Part shown: positions 1 to 6,409 of the stretch, piece after piece
Numbering within the stretch: position 1 is the first letter of the stretch
Layout: each line of letters starts with the position of its first letter
Origin: JAQUOA01 sp037443785
GTDB lineage: Bacteria; Bacteroidota; Ignavibacteria; UBA10030; UBA8401
Direction of reading: 5' to 3'
Length of the DNA stretch: 10,840 nt
Assembly (NCBI GenBank): GCA_037443785.1
Contig: JBBINR010000065.1
Coordinates: 1-10,840, forward strand
Position numbers and translations under genes: made by a program
Notes under the pieces: generated by a model
The model's database searches: none
Told to the model about the DNA's origin: nothing
What the model saw: the letters and a program-made list of their open reading frames with translations, nothing else

Positions 1-132
1 GCTGAATTATTCAATCAACCGGCAATTGAGGCGGCGATGAAATGGAAGTTTACTCCTGCAATCATGAACAACGGTCCGGTTGCAGTGTGGGTGTCAATTC
101 CATTCAAGTTCAGATTGAATCAAGGGCGATAA
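1..132 (+). CDS. tonB: TonB family protein, C-terminal end only (partial at left edge)
   Basis: Frame 1 is open from the first base to a TAA at 130-132 and encodes 43 residues. The visible part has the usual end of a TonB C-terminal domain: an amphipathic helix with A-x-E-A-A-M-K-W-K-F, then T-P-A, a short N-N-G-P-V turn, and a final strand V-W-V-S-I-P-F-K-F. In the family, this domain sits in the periplasm and binds the TonB box of outer-membrane transporters, passing on energy from the ExbB-ExbD proton channel in the inner membrane. The membrane anchor and proline-rich linker would lie to the left of the window. The next gene starts 9 bases after the stop, so the two are probably co-transcribed. 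The family call is good from the motif, but with only 43 residues I cannot say which TonB paralogue this is. Confidence 0.85.
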   Translation, partial: AELFNQPAIEAAMKWKFTPAIMNNGPVAVWVSIPFKFRLNQGR

Positions 133-141
133 TCGATCTCG

Positions 142-363
142 ATGGATCCTGCAAAAATTTTTGTGTATTTCGGGTATGTGATGTCGGCGATCTTTGCAAT
201 ATTGGGTGTCTTTGTTCTTTTTTTCTTTCCGGAGCATTTACACCTGCCCGACCGATTCAGGGTGATGTTTGGTATTATGTTGTTGCTGTACGGAATCTAT
301 CGCTTTTTCTCTCTGCGAATTAAACAACGTCAACAAGAAAATGAAGAACGCCAGTTTCGTTAA
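142..363 (+). CDS. Small two-helix membrane protein of unknown function
   Basis: This encodes 73 residues with ATG at 142, nine bases after the tonB stop; no clear Shine-Dalgarno is visible. Two hydrophobic segments are evident, at about residues 8-30 (rich in F, V, I, A, G) and 43-58 (M-F-G-I-M-L-L-L-Y-G-I-Y). They are separated by a short F-P-E-H-L-H-L-P-D-R loop and followed by a highly charged, Gln/Arg/Glu-rich tail of about 15 residues. It is therefore probably an inner-membrane hairpin with a cytoplasmic basic tail. Its last 23 bases overlap the start of the next lipoprotein gene, which suggests translational coupling. I do not recognise a named family. Its place between tonB and a PstS-like gene suggests an accessory part of the TonB/ExbBD machinery, but this rests on location only. 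Confidence 0.7.
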   Translation: MDPAKIFVYFGYVMSAIFAILGVFVLFFFPEHLHLPDRFRVMFGIMLLLYGIYRFFSLRIKQRQQENEERQFR

Positions 364-1291
364 ACCAATCAATCTGGCACTCGTTTGCATCCTCGCAATA
401 TTTGTCAATTCATGTTCTGAAGAACCGCGTGAAACTCCTACACAAGGGAGTCTCACGATGATTACATCGGAAGATGTCTATCCGGTCATCGATTCGCAAG
501 TGCAGGATTTCATCCGCATTTATAACAAAACGAAAGTGACCAATCTTCGTTCTTCGACACGGGATGCAATTGTCCAGCTCTTAAATGACAGTGTAAAACT
601 GATCGTCAGTTCGCGAGAATTTAACGCGGAAGAAAAAAATATTGTCGAAAGAAATTCTCTTGAAGTTTCTTCAACGAAGATCGCCTATGACGGTATTGCG
701 GTTCTTTCCAATACAAAGAATGATCTCTCGAGAATTACTATTGAAGAATTGAAATGGATCCTTACCGGGAAAATTGATCGTTGGTCGAAAGTGAAGGAAT
801 CGAATCTGACCAGTGCTATCGTTGTTGGAATCGGAGATATTAACAGCGGGGTGTATGAATATGTGAAGCATCGGATTGCGCAGGATTCTACTTTTGCATC
901 AACTGTCGTTCAGTGCGCTTCTTCTTCCGATGTGATTTCATTCGTTCATTCACATCCGAATGCGATTGGATTCGTCGGAATAAGTTGGCTCAATCAACAG
1001 CCGGACGATGTTCGTGCGTTGGCAATCGGCGACCCTGCATTTAAGAGCGACAGCACGTCGAATGTTCTCGAATATTTTGCTCCGTACCAGGCACATATCT
1101 ATCGAAATTTTTATCCGTTGAGCAGGGCGATTTATGTCTATGTTCATAATGCAGGAAAGGGTGTTGCGTTGGGATTTACTTCGTTTGCAGCAGGTAACCA
1201 GGGGCAAAAAATTATCGTGAAAAACGGTCTTGTTCCGGCGACATTGCCGGTTCGTTTAGTTCAGCTTAACAACCCACTTGAAAAGGAATAA
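341..1291 (+). CDS. PstS-like substrate-binding lipoprotein (periplasmic binding protein fold)
   Basis: The frame is open from 269, but the ATG at 341 is the better start: it gives a basic N-terminus, a hydrophobic stretch at residues 10-22 and a lipobox V-N-S-C with Cys25, whereas the longer form adds an implausible Cys-rich leader. The product is 316 residues. PstS-family signatures are S-S-R-E-F (90-94), A-Y-D-G-I-A-V (115-121), the I-T-I-E-E-L then L-T-G-K-I-D-R-W block (132-148), and a helix-start S-G (169-170). In PstS the last site reads R-x-D-G-S-G-T and holds phosphate; here it is G-D-I-N-S-G-V, so Arg, Asp and Thr ligands appear to be missing. The residues after Cys25 (S-E-E-P) resemble acidic Bacteroidota lipoprotein surface-export signals. 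No PstC, PstA or PstB is nearby; the neighbours are tonB and a TPR gene. Probably a ligand sensor or envelope partner rather than a phosphate importer subunit. Confidence 0.8.
   Translation: MKNASFVKPINLALVCILAIFVNSCSEEPRETPTQGSLTMITSEDVYPVIDSQVQDFIRIYNKTKVTNLRSSTRDAIVQLLNDSVKLIVSSREFNAEEKNIVERNSLEVSSTKIAYDGIAVLSNTKNDLSRITIEELKWILTGKIDRWSKVKESNLTSAIVVGIGDINSGVYEYVKHRIAQDSTFASTVVQCASSSDVISFVHSHPNAIGFVGISWLNQQPDDVRALAIGDPAFKSDSTSNVLEYFAPYQAHIYRNFYPLSRAIYVYVHNAGKGVALGFTSFAAGNQGQKIIVKNGLVPATLPVRLVQLNNPLEKE
1283..1287 (+). promoter_or_regulatory. Shine-Dalgarno sequence for the TPR gene
   Basis: AAGGA lies six bases before the second ATG (1294) and only three before the first (1291). It sits inside the last codons of the PstS-like gene. 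The spacing favours initiation at 1294, which would remove a single Met without changing the signal peptide. Confidence 0.5.
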
Positions 1292-3030
1292 TGATGAAGT
1301 TTTTTCTCTCGATATCACTGACAGTGATAATGTCACTTTCAGTTTTTGCGCAGCCAGAACTTGAAAAAGGGAAAGCAGCTTTTCAGAAACAATCGTATGA
1401 TGATGCGATAACAATTTTTCAGAGCTTTCTTTCGCAGAATACACGGAATGTGGAAGCGAATTTTTATCTTGGTGAATCGTATCGCATGAAAGGCGATCTG
1501 CAAAATGCTCAAAATGCGTTGGAGCGTACGCTCGATTTTAATGACGAGTATGAACCGGCGCTTGCATCGCTGATTCGTGTCTACGGCAAATTAGGATTAT
1601 GGGATAAAGCTCAGAAGAAATATAATGAAGCAGCAAAGTATAATAAGAAAGGTGTCGCTGCTCCGCTCGCATTTGCACAAACGTATTTAGAAACTGATTC
1701 ACTTGACAAAGCATCGATTTATTTTTCAAAAGTTAAAGATAATGAAGAGAAAAATGCTGATGCGTATGTGGGACTTGCCGAAGTATATGCACGGCAGAAT
1801 GTTATCGTCCTTGCAGTCGATAATCTCCGCACCGCGACACAAATTAGGCCCGGCGATCCGACACTGTGGTATAAGCTTGCATCGACAATTTTGAAGAATC
1901 GGAGTTTAAATGCGGACCAAATTCGCGAAGTAACCGCTGCTCTTCAAAAATCAATCGATCTTGATCCAAAAAATGAAAAAGCAGTCTTTGATGCCGCCAA
2001 CACATTTTATCGCATTAAGTATTGGCGGGAAGCGGCCAGTTTCTTCCAGAAATATGTTGAGTTGAAAAAGGACAATCCTGAAGCGTGGGAGAAATATGGA
2101 ACAGCCGCCTTCAATGCAAAAGCATTTACTGACGCCATCCCTGCTTTGGAAAAAGCAATTGCGATGAATAAAAATGTTTTCGACCTAAAAATGATGCTGG
2201 CCAACGGGTATTATTTTTTACAAGATTTTAAAAAATCCATTGATGTGTTTAAAACCCTTCCCCCTGATTCCCTTGGGAAAGATGAATATTACCGTATTGG
2301 AGTTTCATACTACAAGCTTAAAGATACGAGCAATGCGTTGGCAAATTTTGAGATCGCAAACCAAAAAGACACGGTTGCTGCTATTGCGGCCGGTGATCTA
2401 GCAGGAATTTACGTTGGACAAAAGAAATATGATCATGCGGTGAAGCAGTACGAGAAACTCTTAGTAAGAGATCCCGAAAATGTAACGGCATTGTTCTTTA
2501 TCGGTTTTTCTCATAGTGTGCTTGGGAATATTGAAGCCGCAAAAAATTACTTTCAAAAATTTGTTATGCGCCGTCCGACAAACATTATGGGAAGGACATA
2601 CCTTGCGCAGATGTATAGCCTGGAAGATTCCGTTGATATTGCCAGCGAACAGTACAACATTGTTATTGCGCTGGCCGATAGTTCAATGAAAGCAGAGTCG
2701 GATCCCAAAAAAATTGCTTCGTCTGCACAGTCAATCGTTGGTGCGTATCGCGCTTTAGCGCTTTTTGATTACAAGGCAAAAAATTTCAAGCTTTCGATTG
2801 AAAAATTACTGAAGGGAGTTGCGCTGGAACCGAAAAATAAACCGGATGAAGCTCTTCACTTGTTTTTAGCCCAAATGTATGCAGTGTACAGCGGCGATCC
2901 GCAATTGCTGGCGGAAGAAGCACGGGGAATCAAAAAGAAAGCATGCGATGAGTATAAATTTGTTCTTAAGATCAATCCCAAAAATCCCAATGCAAAAAAA
3001 GAATCGGCGCAAATGGGATGTGAAAACTAA
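1291..3030 (+). CDS. Secreted tetratricopeptide repeat (TPR) protein
   Basis: This is a 579-residue protein starting at ATG 1291, which overlaps the previous stop by one base (TAATG). A second ATG at 1294 is better placed for the AAGGA at 1283-1287. Residues 1-21 form a signal peptide (M-K-F-F, a hydrophobic core, then V-F-A-Q), so it is periplasmic or outer-membrane associated. Nearly all the rest is TPR helical hairpins, roughly a dozen, recognisable by the spacing of W/Y-L-G-x-x-Y/F, A-x-x-x-F/Y and a closing D-P-x-N type turn; examples end in I-D-L-D-P-K-N, L-V-R-D-P-E-N, A-L-E-P-K-N and L-K-I-N-P-K-N. No catalytic domain is visible, and TPR arrays typically scaffold protein complexes. 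Being coupled to the PstS-like gene and near tonB, it may scaffold a TonB-linked envelope complex; that role is inferred from context. Confidence 0.88.
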   Translation: MMKFFLSISLTVIMSLSVFAQPELEKGKAAFQKQSYDDAITIFQSFLSQNTRNVEANFYLGESYRMKGDLQNAQNALERTLDFNDEYEPALASLIRVYGKLGLWDKAQKKYNEAAKYNKKGVAAPLAFAQTYLETDSLDKASIYFSKVKDNEEKNADAYVGLAEVYARQNVIVLAVDNLRTATQIRPGDPTLWYKLASTILKNRSLNADQIREVTAALQKSIDLDPKNEKAVFDAANTFYRIKYWREAASFFQKYVELKKDNPEAWEKYGTAAFNAKAFTDAIPALEKAIAMNKNVFDLKMMLANGYYFLQDFKKSIDVFKTLPPDSLGKDEYYRIGVSYYKLKDTSNALANFEIANQKDTVAAIAAGDLAGIYVGQKKYDHAVKQYEKLLVRDPENVTALFFIGFSHSVLGNIEAAKNYFQKFVMRRPTNIMGRTYLAQMYSLEDSVDIASEQYNIVIALADSSMKAESDPKKIASSAQSIVGAYRALALFDYKAKNFKLSIEKLLKGVALEPKNKPDEALHLFLAQMYAVYSGDPQLLAEEARGIKKKACDEYKFVLKINPKNPNAKKESAQMGCEN

Positions 3031-3054
3031 ATCTCTCACAATCATTTATTAACC

Positions 3055-3060
3055 AGGTGA
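3055..3060 (+). promoter_or_regulatory. Shine-Dalgarno sequence for the lipoprotein gene
   Basis: AGGTGA lies three bases before the ATG at 3064, in the 33-base gap after the TPR gene. It is among the better ribosome binding sites in the window and fixes the start just before a basic, hydrophobic lipoprotein signal peptide. No promoter or hairpin is evident in the gap, so readthrough from the TPR gene is likely. Confidence 0.55.
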
Positions 3061-3063
3061 TCT

Positions 3064-4131
3064 ATGAAAAAACCATTTATTAATCCTTTTTTCCTTTACG
3101 CCATTGCCGCGGTGATAGGATTGGCAGCAGTATTTTCTTCATGCAAAAAGAAATTAGAAGCTCCGGTGATCGCCGAATGGGAAACCCATCAGGATGTGAT
3201 CAACGGTTCTGAAGTGCAATCGCCCAAGGGGTGGTTGTTTATGGCTGATCCGAAGAGCAAAAAAATCTATTCTTCGCAGGTTGTGTCCACGAAATTTTAC
3301 GAAGTGTATTCTGCTGGTTCGACAACAATCGGCGATGATGAAGGCGGCATCGAGATAGAAATTAGTTCGACATCATTTAAAGATGCAGGCGTTGGGTCAT
3401 TAGATGCGTATAAAGCGAAAGTGAAAGAAGATTATGCACCGTTTAATCTTGGTGCTGAACAACCTGCAATAGTTGCAAAAGAAAATGGAGTTTCGTATTC
3501 GTACAAAGTCAAAGTTGGAAAAGATGTTAACTTGCAGGGGATGAAAATGGTTGTGGCCCATGACAGTGCGTTTTATATTGTCAGTGTGGCAGGGTTCAAT
3601 GACTATTACGAAGCGTATAAACCGATTCTGGATAAGATTGTTGAATCGATCAAGTTGCCGAGACCGAAAGAAAATTACAAAGATCCAAACGAAGCATCGA
3701 AACCGTCTCCCGATTTTACAAAATTCAGCAATGATTTTGTTGAACTCGAACATCCCGCAAATTTTGAAGTGACATTCCCAAAAGCAAAGGGTGGAGCGAT
3801 TCATACACTGCATATTGAAGGATTACGAAAAGACTGCACCATTGACCTTGATGTCTTTCCTACAAAGACCGATAAAGGTCAAGTGAAGTTTGAAAAATTT
3901 GTTGAAGACAACAAAGTAAAATTTAAACCAAAATCGACAGGTTCTGCAACAATTGACGGTATCAATGCGGTGACAGCGAACGCGGCTCCTCCAGCAAACA
4001 ATATTGACCGCAAAGTATTTTTCGTTACCAAGGGTGAAAAAATATATCAAATTGTTTTGACCTGGTACAAGCCGATGGTTGAATTTCAGCCTGCATTTGA
4101 AAAAGTTGTTGCATCACTGAAGCTTAAATAA
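3064..4131 (+). CDS. Lipoprotein with two tandem PsbP/Mog1-like domains
   Basis: This encodes 355 residues. The N-terminus M-K-K-P, a hydrophobic run at about 9-24 and F-S-S-C with Cys27 make a lipoprotein signal peptide. The residues after Cys27 are K-K-K, not acidic, so a periplasm-facing anchor is more likely than surface display. Two similar alpha/beta halves follow, at about residues 47-199 and 220-355. Each begins with a short strand around a Pro (S-P-K-G-W; E-H-P-A-N-F-E-V), carries a middle run of strands, and ends with a strand, a Y-K-P turn and a closing helix (Y-K-P-I-L-D-K-I-V-E-S-I-K-L; W-Y-K-P-M-V-E-F-Q-P-A-F-E-K-V-V-A-S-L-K-L). That closing pattern is typical of PsbP/Mog1/DcrB-like folds, known from chloroplast PsbP and bacterial lipoproteins of unclear role. 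No catalytic residues are evident. Last gene before the terminator at 4153; function unknown. Confidence 0.72.
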   Translation: MKKPFINPFFLYAIAAVIGLAAVFSSCKKKLEAPVIAEWETHQDVINGSEVQSPKGWLFMADPKSKKIYSSQVVSTKFYEVYSAGSTTIGDDEGGIEIEISSTSFKDAGVGSLDAYKAKVKEDYAPFNLGAEQPAIVAKENGVSYSYKVKVGKDVNLQGMKMVVAHDSAFYIVSVAGFNDYYEAYKPILDKIVESIKLPRPKENYKDPNEASKPSPDFTKFSNDFVELEHPANFEVTFPKAKGGAIHTLHIEGLRKDCTIDLDVFPTKTDKGQVKFEKFVEDNKVKFKPKSTGSATIDGINAVTANAAPPANNIDRKVFFVTKGEKIYQIVLTWYKPMVEFQPAFEKVVASLKLK

Positions 4132-4152
4132 CAAAACGTAATTTATCCATTC

Positions 4153-4188
4153 AGCCCTGAGGCAGGATTTGTCTCAGGGCTTTTTTTT
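4153..4188 (+). terminator. Rho-independent terminator after the lipoprotein gene
   Basis: A perfect 9-base-pair stem (AGCCCTGAG at 4153-4161 with CTCAGGGCT at 4173-4181) encloses an 11-base loop and runs straight into a tract of eight T at 4181-4188. It lies 22 bases past the upstream stop codon and should end the envelope operon. It also sits only 11 bases before the pyrophosphatase start codon, with that gene's AGGA directly after the T tract, so it may also affect expression of the next gene. On the opposite strand the hairpin has no T tract, so it should act in one direction only. Confidence 0.93.
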
Positions 4189-4192
4189 AGGA
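4189..4192 (+). promoter_or_regulatory. Shine-Dalgarno sequence for inorganic pyrophosphatase
   Basis: AGGA begins on the base after the terminator T tract and is seven bases from the ATG at 4200, which supports that start over the in-frame ATG at 4206. Any transcript that uses it must either read through the terminator or start within or very near it; no convincing promoter was found in the 68 bases between the two genes. Confidence 0.55.
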
Positions 4193-4199
4193 CGATGTC

Positions 4200-4736
4200 A
4201 TGAATATGAAAGACCTTCCGATCGGAAAACAATTTCCCCGCGTCGTGAATTCTATTATTGAAATACCAAAAGGGAGTAGAAATAAATACGAATATGATGT
4301 TGACCTTGAAGTCTTTAAGTTAGACAGGGTTTTATATTCCTCAATGGTGTATCCTGAAGCGTACGGTTTTGTTCCGAGCACCTTATGGGATGATGGTGAT
4401 CCACTGGATATTTTTGTTTTTATTGATCAAGCATTGACGACCGGGGTGTTGGTTGAAGCAAAACCTGTCGGTATTTTACGCATGCGGGATGAAAAAGGTT
4501 CTGATGATAAAGTGCTGTCGGTGGCAACCGGCGATCCTACATATGGATCTATTCATGACATCAATGATGTTCCCAAACATTTATTGATAGAGATTGAACA
4601 TTTTTTCATCAACTACAAAAAACTTGAAGGAAAACATGTCGAAAGCTTCGGCTGGGATAACGCAATGATGGCTCATGAAGCAATTCGCCACGCTCACGAT
4701 GCCTATAAAAAGAAATTGAAGAAAAAGAAAAAATAA
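4200..4736 (+). CDS. ppa: Inorganic pyrophosphatase, family I
   Basis: Soluble cytoplasmic enzyme that hydrolyses pyrophosphate to two phosphates with Mg2+, pulling biosynthetic reactions such as tRNA aminoacylation and nucleic acid synthesis forward. The 178-residue length fits the prokaryotic family I (about 175). All active-site residues I know from the E. coli enzyme are present in near-identical numbering: Glu21, Lys29, Glu31, Arg43, Tyr55, the D-G-D-P-L-D-I signature with Asp65, Asp67 and Asp70, then Asp97, Asp102, Lys104, Tyr139 and Lys140. The start at ATG 4200 has an AGGA seven bases upstream. The C-terminus ends in an unusual lysine run (K-K-K-L-K-K-K-K-K). The next gene begins 4 bases after the stop, so it heads a compact gene run. 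The strong terminator just upstream is odd for a housekeeping gene. The identification is secure. Confidence 0.97.
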   Translation: MNMKDLPIGKQFPRVVNSIIEIPKGSRNKYEYDVDLEVFKLDRVLYSSMVYPEAYGFVPSTLWDDGDPLDIFVFIDQALTTGVLVEAKPVGILRMRDEKGSDDKVLSVATGDPTYGSIHDINDVPKHLLIEIEHFFINYKKLEGKHVESFGWDNAMMAHEAIRHAHDAYKKKLKKKKK

Positions 4737-4740
4737 CTCA

Positions 4741-5577
4741 GTGAAATTTACACAACCAATTGCAATTATTGGTGCAGGAGCTGTTGGAAGTTCAATGGCT
4801 TATGCTTTATTTGACCGGCGCGTTAAAATTGACGGAATTTATTCCGAACGCGGTGCCTCGGCCCGCCGTGTTGCAAAACAAGTAAAAACAAAAAACTTTG
4901 GGACACTGCGCGATATCAAAAAGATTGAGGGAATTGTTATCCTCGCGGTTCCTGATTCTCGTATCAAGAGTGTGGCAGACGAATTATCGTCGAAGCAAAC
5001 CTCTTTTCAGGGAAAGACAATATTCCATGTTTCAGGCGCTTTAACATGTGACGAACTTTCATCCTTAAAGACAAAGGGCGCTTCCGTTGGTTCATTTCAT
5101 CCGATGCAGACCTTTCCTCGAAATGTGACGACATCATTGGATGGCATTTGGTGCGCTATTGAAGGCGATCCAATTGCTCTGCGAGTCATGAAACAATTCG
5201 CAAAATTTTTGGGCGTAAATATTTTTACAATTCCGAAAGAGGCAAAAGTTCTGTATCATACAGCAGGGATTTTCGCTTCAAATTATGTGGTCACAGTGAT
5301 GTCCGTTGTGGAAGAAATCGCTGCTGTGCTGAAACTATCTCCTGAAAAAATTAAAAAAATTTATTACCCGATTATGCTACAAACGATGAATAATGTTATG
5401 CGTGCTACGCCGGAGAAGTCGTTAACAGGACCGATTGTACGCGGCGATGTAGAGACGGTGAAAAAACATCTTAATGCGCTGGGGAAAGGGAAATTGAATC
5501 ATCTCGTTCCCTTATACTCTGCGCTTGGAATTGAAACAGTGCGATTAGCAAAGCGGAAAAATGCACATCATTTTTAG
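4741..5577 (+). CDS. Rossmann-like and DUF2520 domain protein (putative NAD(P)-dependent oxidoreductase)
   Basis: This encodes 278 residues starting at GTG 4741, four bases after the pyrophosphatase stop, with no clear Shine-Dalgarno, so translation is probably coupled. The N-terminal half is a dinucleotide-binding Rossmann fold: I-A-I-I-G-A-G-A-V-G (7-16), then V-I-L-A-V-P-D-S-R-I in the mid strand, and S-G-A-L-T followed by G-S-F-H-P-M-Q-T-F-P. The C-terminal half has the hallmarks of DUF2520: Y-H-T-A-G-I-F-A-S-N-Y, a helix ending L-T-G-P-I-V-R-G-D, and a following V-x-x-H. The fold resembles 6-phosphogluconate dehydrogenase/ketopantoate reductase type enzymes, but the substrate of this family is not known to me. 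The family is widespread; its neighbours here (pyrophosphatase, PHP phosphatase) do not identify a pathway. Family assignment is firm, function open. Confidence 0.88.
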   Translation: MKFTQPIAIIGAGAVGSSMAYALFDRRVKIDGIYSERGASARRVAKQVKTKNFGTLRDIKKIEGIVILAVPDSRIKSVADELSSKQTSFQGKTIFHVSGALTCDELSSLKTKGASVGSFHPMQTFPRNVTTSLDGIWCAIEGDPIALRVMKQFAKFLGVNIFTIPKEAKVLYHTAGIFASNYVVTVMSVVEEIAAVLKLSPEKIKKIYYPIMLQTMNNVMRATPEKSLTGPIVRGDVETVKKHLNALGKGKLNHLVPLYSALGIETVRLAKRKNAHHF

Positions 5578-5606
5578 AGAATTTTTAAATGTTTGTTGAT
5601 TAAAAT

Positions 5607-6407
5607 ATGCGTATAGATTATCACACACACAATGAATTGTGTAAACATGCCGACGGCACGCTTGAACAATATGTTCAACAGGCAATCAAGCTTGGGCTGA
5701 ATGAAATTGGTCTTTCAGACCATTCACCGATGCCGAACGATTGGGATATCGAAGTCCGCATGTTCGAAGAACAATTCTGGTCAATCTATAAACCGGAAGT
5801 TCTTCGTTTGCAAGAAAAGTATAAAGATCAGATTACAATAAAATTTGCCCTTGAAGGCGATTTTTTCCCGGGAACCGAACAGTGGGTGAAAGAATTTAAC
5901 ACCGAGAACAATTTTGACTATTTGATTGGTTCAGTTCATTACCTTGGTGAGTGGGGTTTTGATAATCCTTTGTATGTCGGCAAATTCAATGAAGTTGATA
6001 TCGATCAGGTGTATGTATCGTATTACGATCATATTAAACGATCGGCTCAATCCGGATTATTCGATATTATTGGTCATTGCGATCTCGTAAAAAAATTCGG
6101 TCATCGTCCGACAAAAAACATCGACGAGATTCTGCGGAGCACGATGAAAACAATAAAAGATTCCGGAATGGTCGTGGAAATCAACACCTCTGGTTTACAT
6201 AAACCTGTAAAGGAACAATATCCGAGTGAGCACATTCTGAAGATTGTTTCGGAATATAACATTCCACTCACTATTGGTTCGGATGCGCATTCACCTTCTC
6301 ACGTCGGTCGCGATTTTGAATTGGCTAAGCAACTGGTCGAAAAATATGGAAAAGGAAAAATTTCTATTTTTACGAAAAGACAGCGAAGTGAAGTACCGAT
6401 GAGTTAA
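5607..6407 (+). CDS. hisJ: Histidinol-phosphatase, PHP family (HisJ/HisK type)
   Basis: This 266-residue cytoplasmic protein has the length and motifs of the PHP-type histidinol-phosphatase, which removes phosphate from L-histidinol phosphate in histidine biosynthesis. The metal-binding residues of the PHP barrel are all visible: H6-T-H8, H14 in C-K-H-A-D-G, S-D-H39-S-P-M-P, the Glu83 of L-E-G-D, H111 in G-S-V-H-Y, H157 in G-H-C-D, and D226-A-H228. The E-I-N-T-S-G motif (191-196) is also present. It starts at ATG 5607 after a 29-base AT-rich gap that shows no convincing promoter and no good Shine-Dalgarno. No other his gene lies in the window, so the exact substrate could be another phosphomonoester, since PHP phosphatases diverge. 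The family call is strong; the gene name is probable. Confidence 0.87.
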   Translation: MRIDYHTHNELCKHADGTLEQYVQQAIKLGLNEIGLSDHSPMPNDWDIEVRMFEEQFWSIYKPEVLRLQEKYKDQITIKFALEGDFFPGTEQWVKEFNTENNFDYLIGSVHYLGEWGFDNPLYVGKFNEVDIDQVYVSYYDHIKRSAQSGLFDIIGHCDLVKKFGHRPTKNIDEILRSTMKTIKDSGMVVEINTSGLHKPVKEQYPSEHILKIVSEYNIPLTIGSDAHSPSHVGRDFELAKQLVEKYGKGKISIFTKRQRSEVPMS

Positions 6408-6409
6408 TT

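Noticed and set aside
42..323. Open frame of 93 codons on the + strand overlapping tonB
   Set aside because: It runs out of frame through the TonB C-terminus and the small membrane protein, both of which have better protein features; its product is Cys-rich and not family-like.
269..340. Possible longer N-terminus of the PstS-like protein
   Set aside because: It would add a Cys-rich leader before a complete lipoprotein signal peptide that starts at the ATG at 341.
3400..3813. Open frame of 137 codons on the - strand
   Set aside because: It is antisense to the PsbP-like lipoprotein, has an implausible Phe/Ile/Arg-rich product and no supporting signals.
4718..4741. Possible programmed frameshift in the A-rich end of the pyrophosphatase gene leading into the DUF2520 frame
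   Set aside because: The downstream frame is +1 (or -2) relative to the pyrophosphatase, which does not fit the common -1 slippage, the shared open stretch is only a few codons, and the GTG start 4 bases after the stop explains the arrangement.
5578..5606. Possible promoter in the AT-rich gap before the PHP phosphatase
   Set aside because: There are TTTG and TTAAAT-like strings, but none has a proper partner at a usable distance from the start codon; 29 bases of AT-rich DNA will give such strings by chance.
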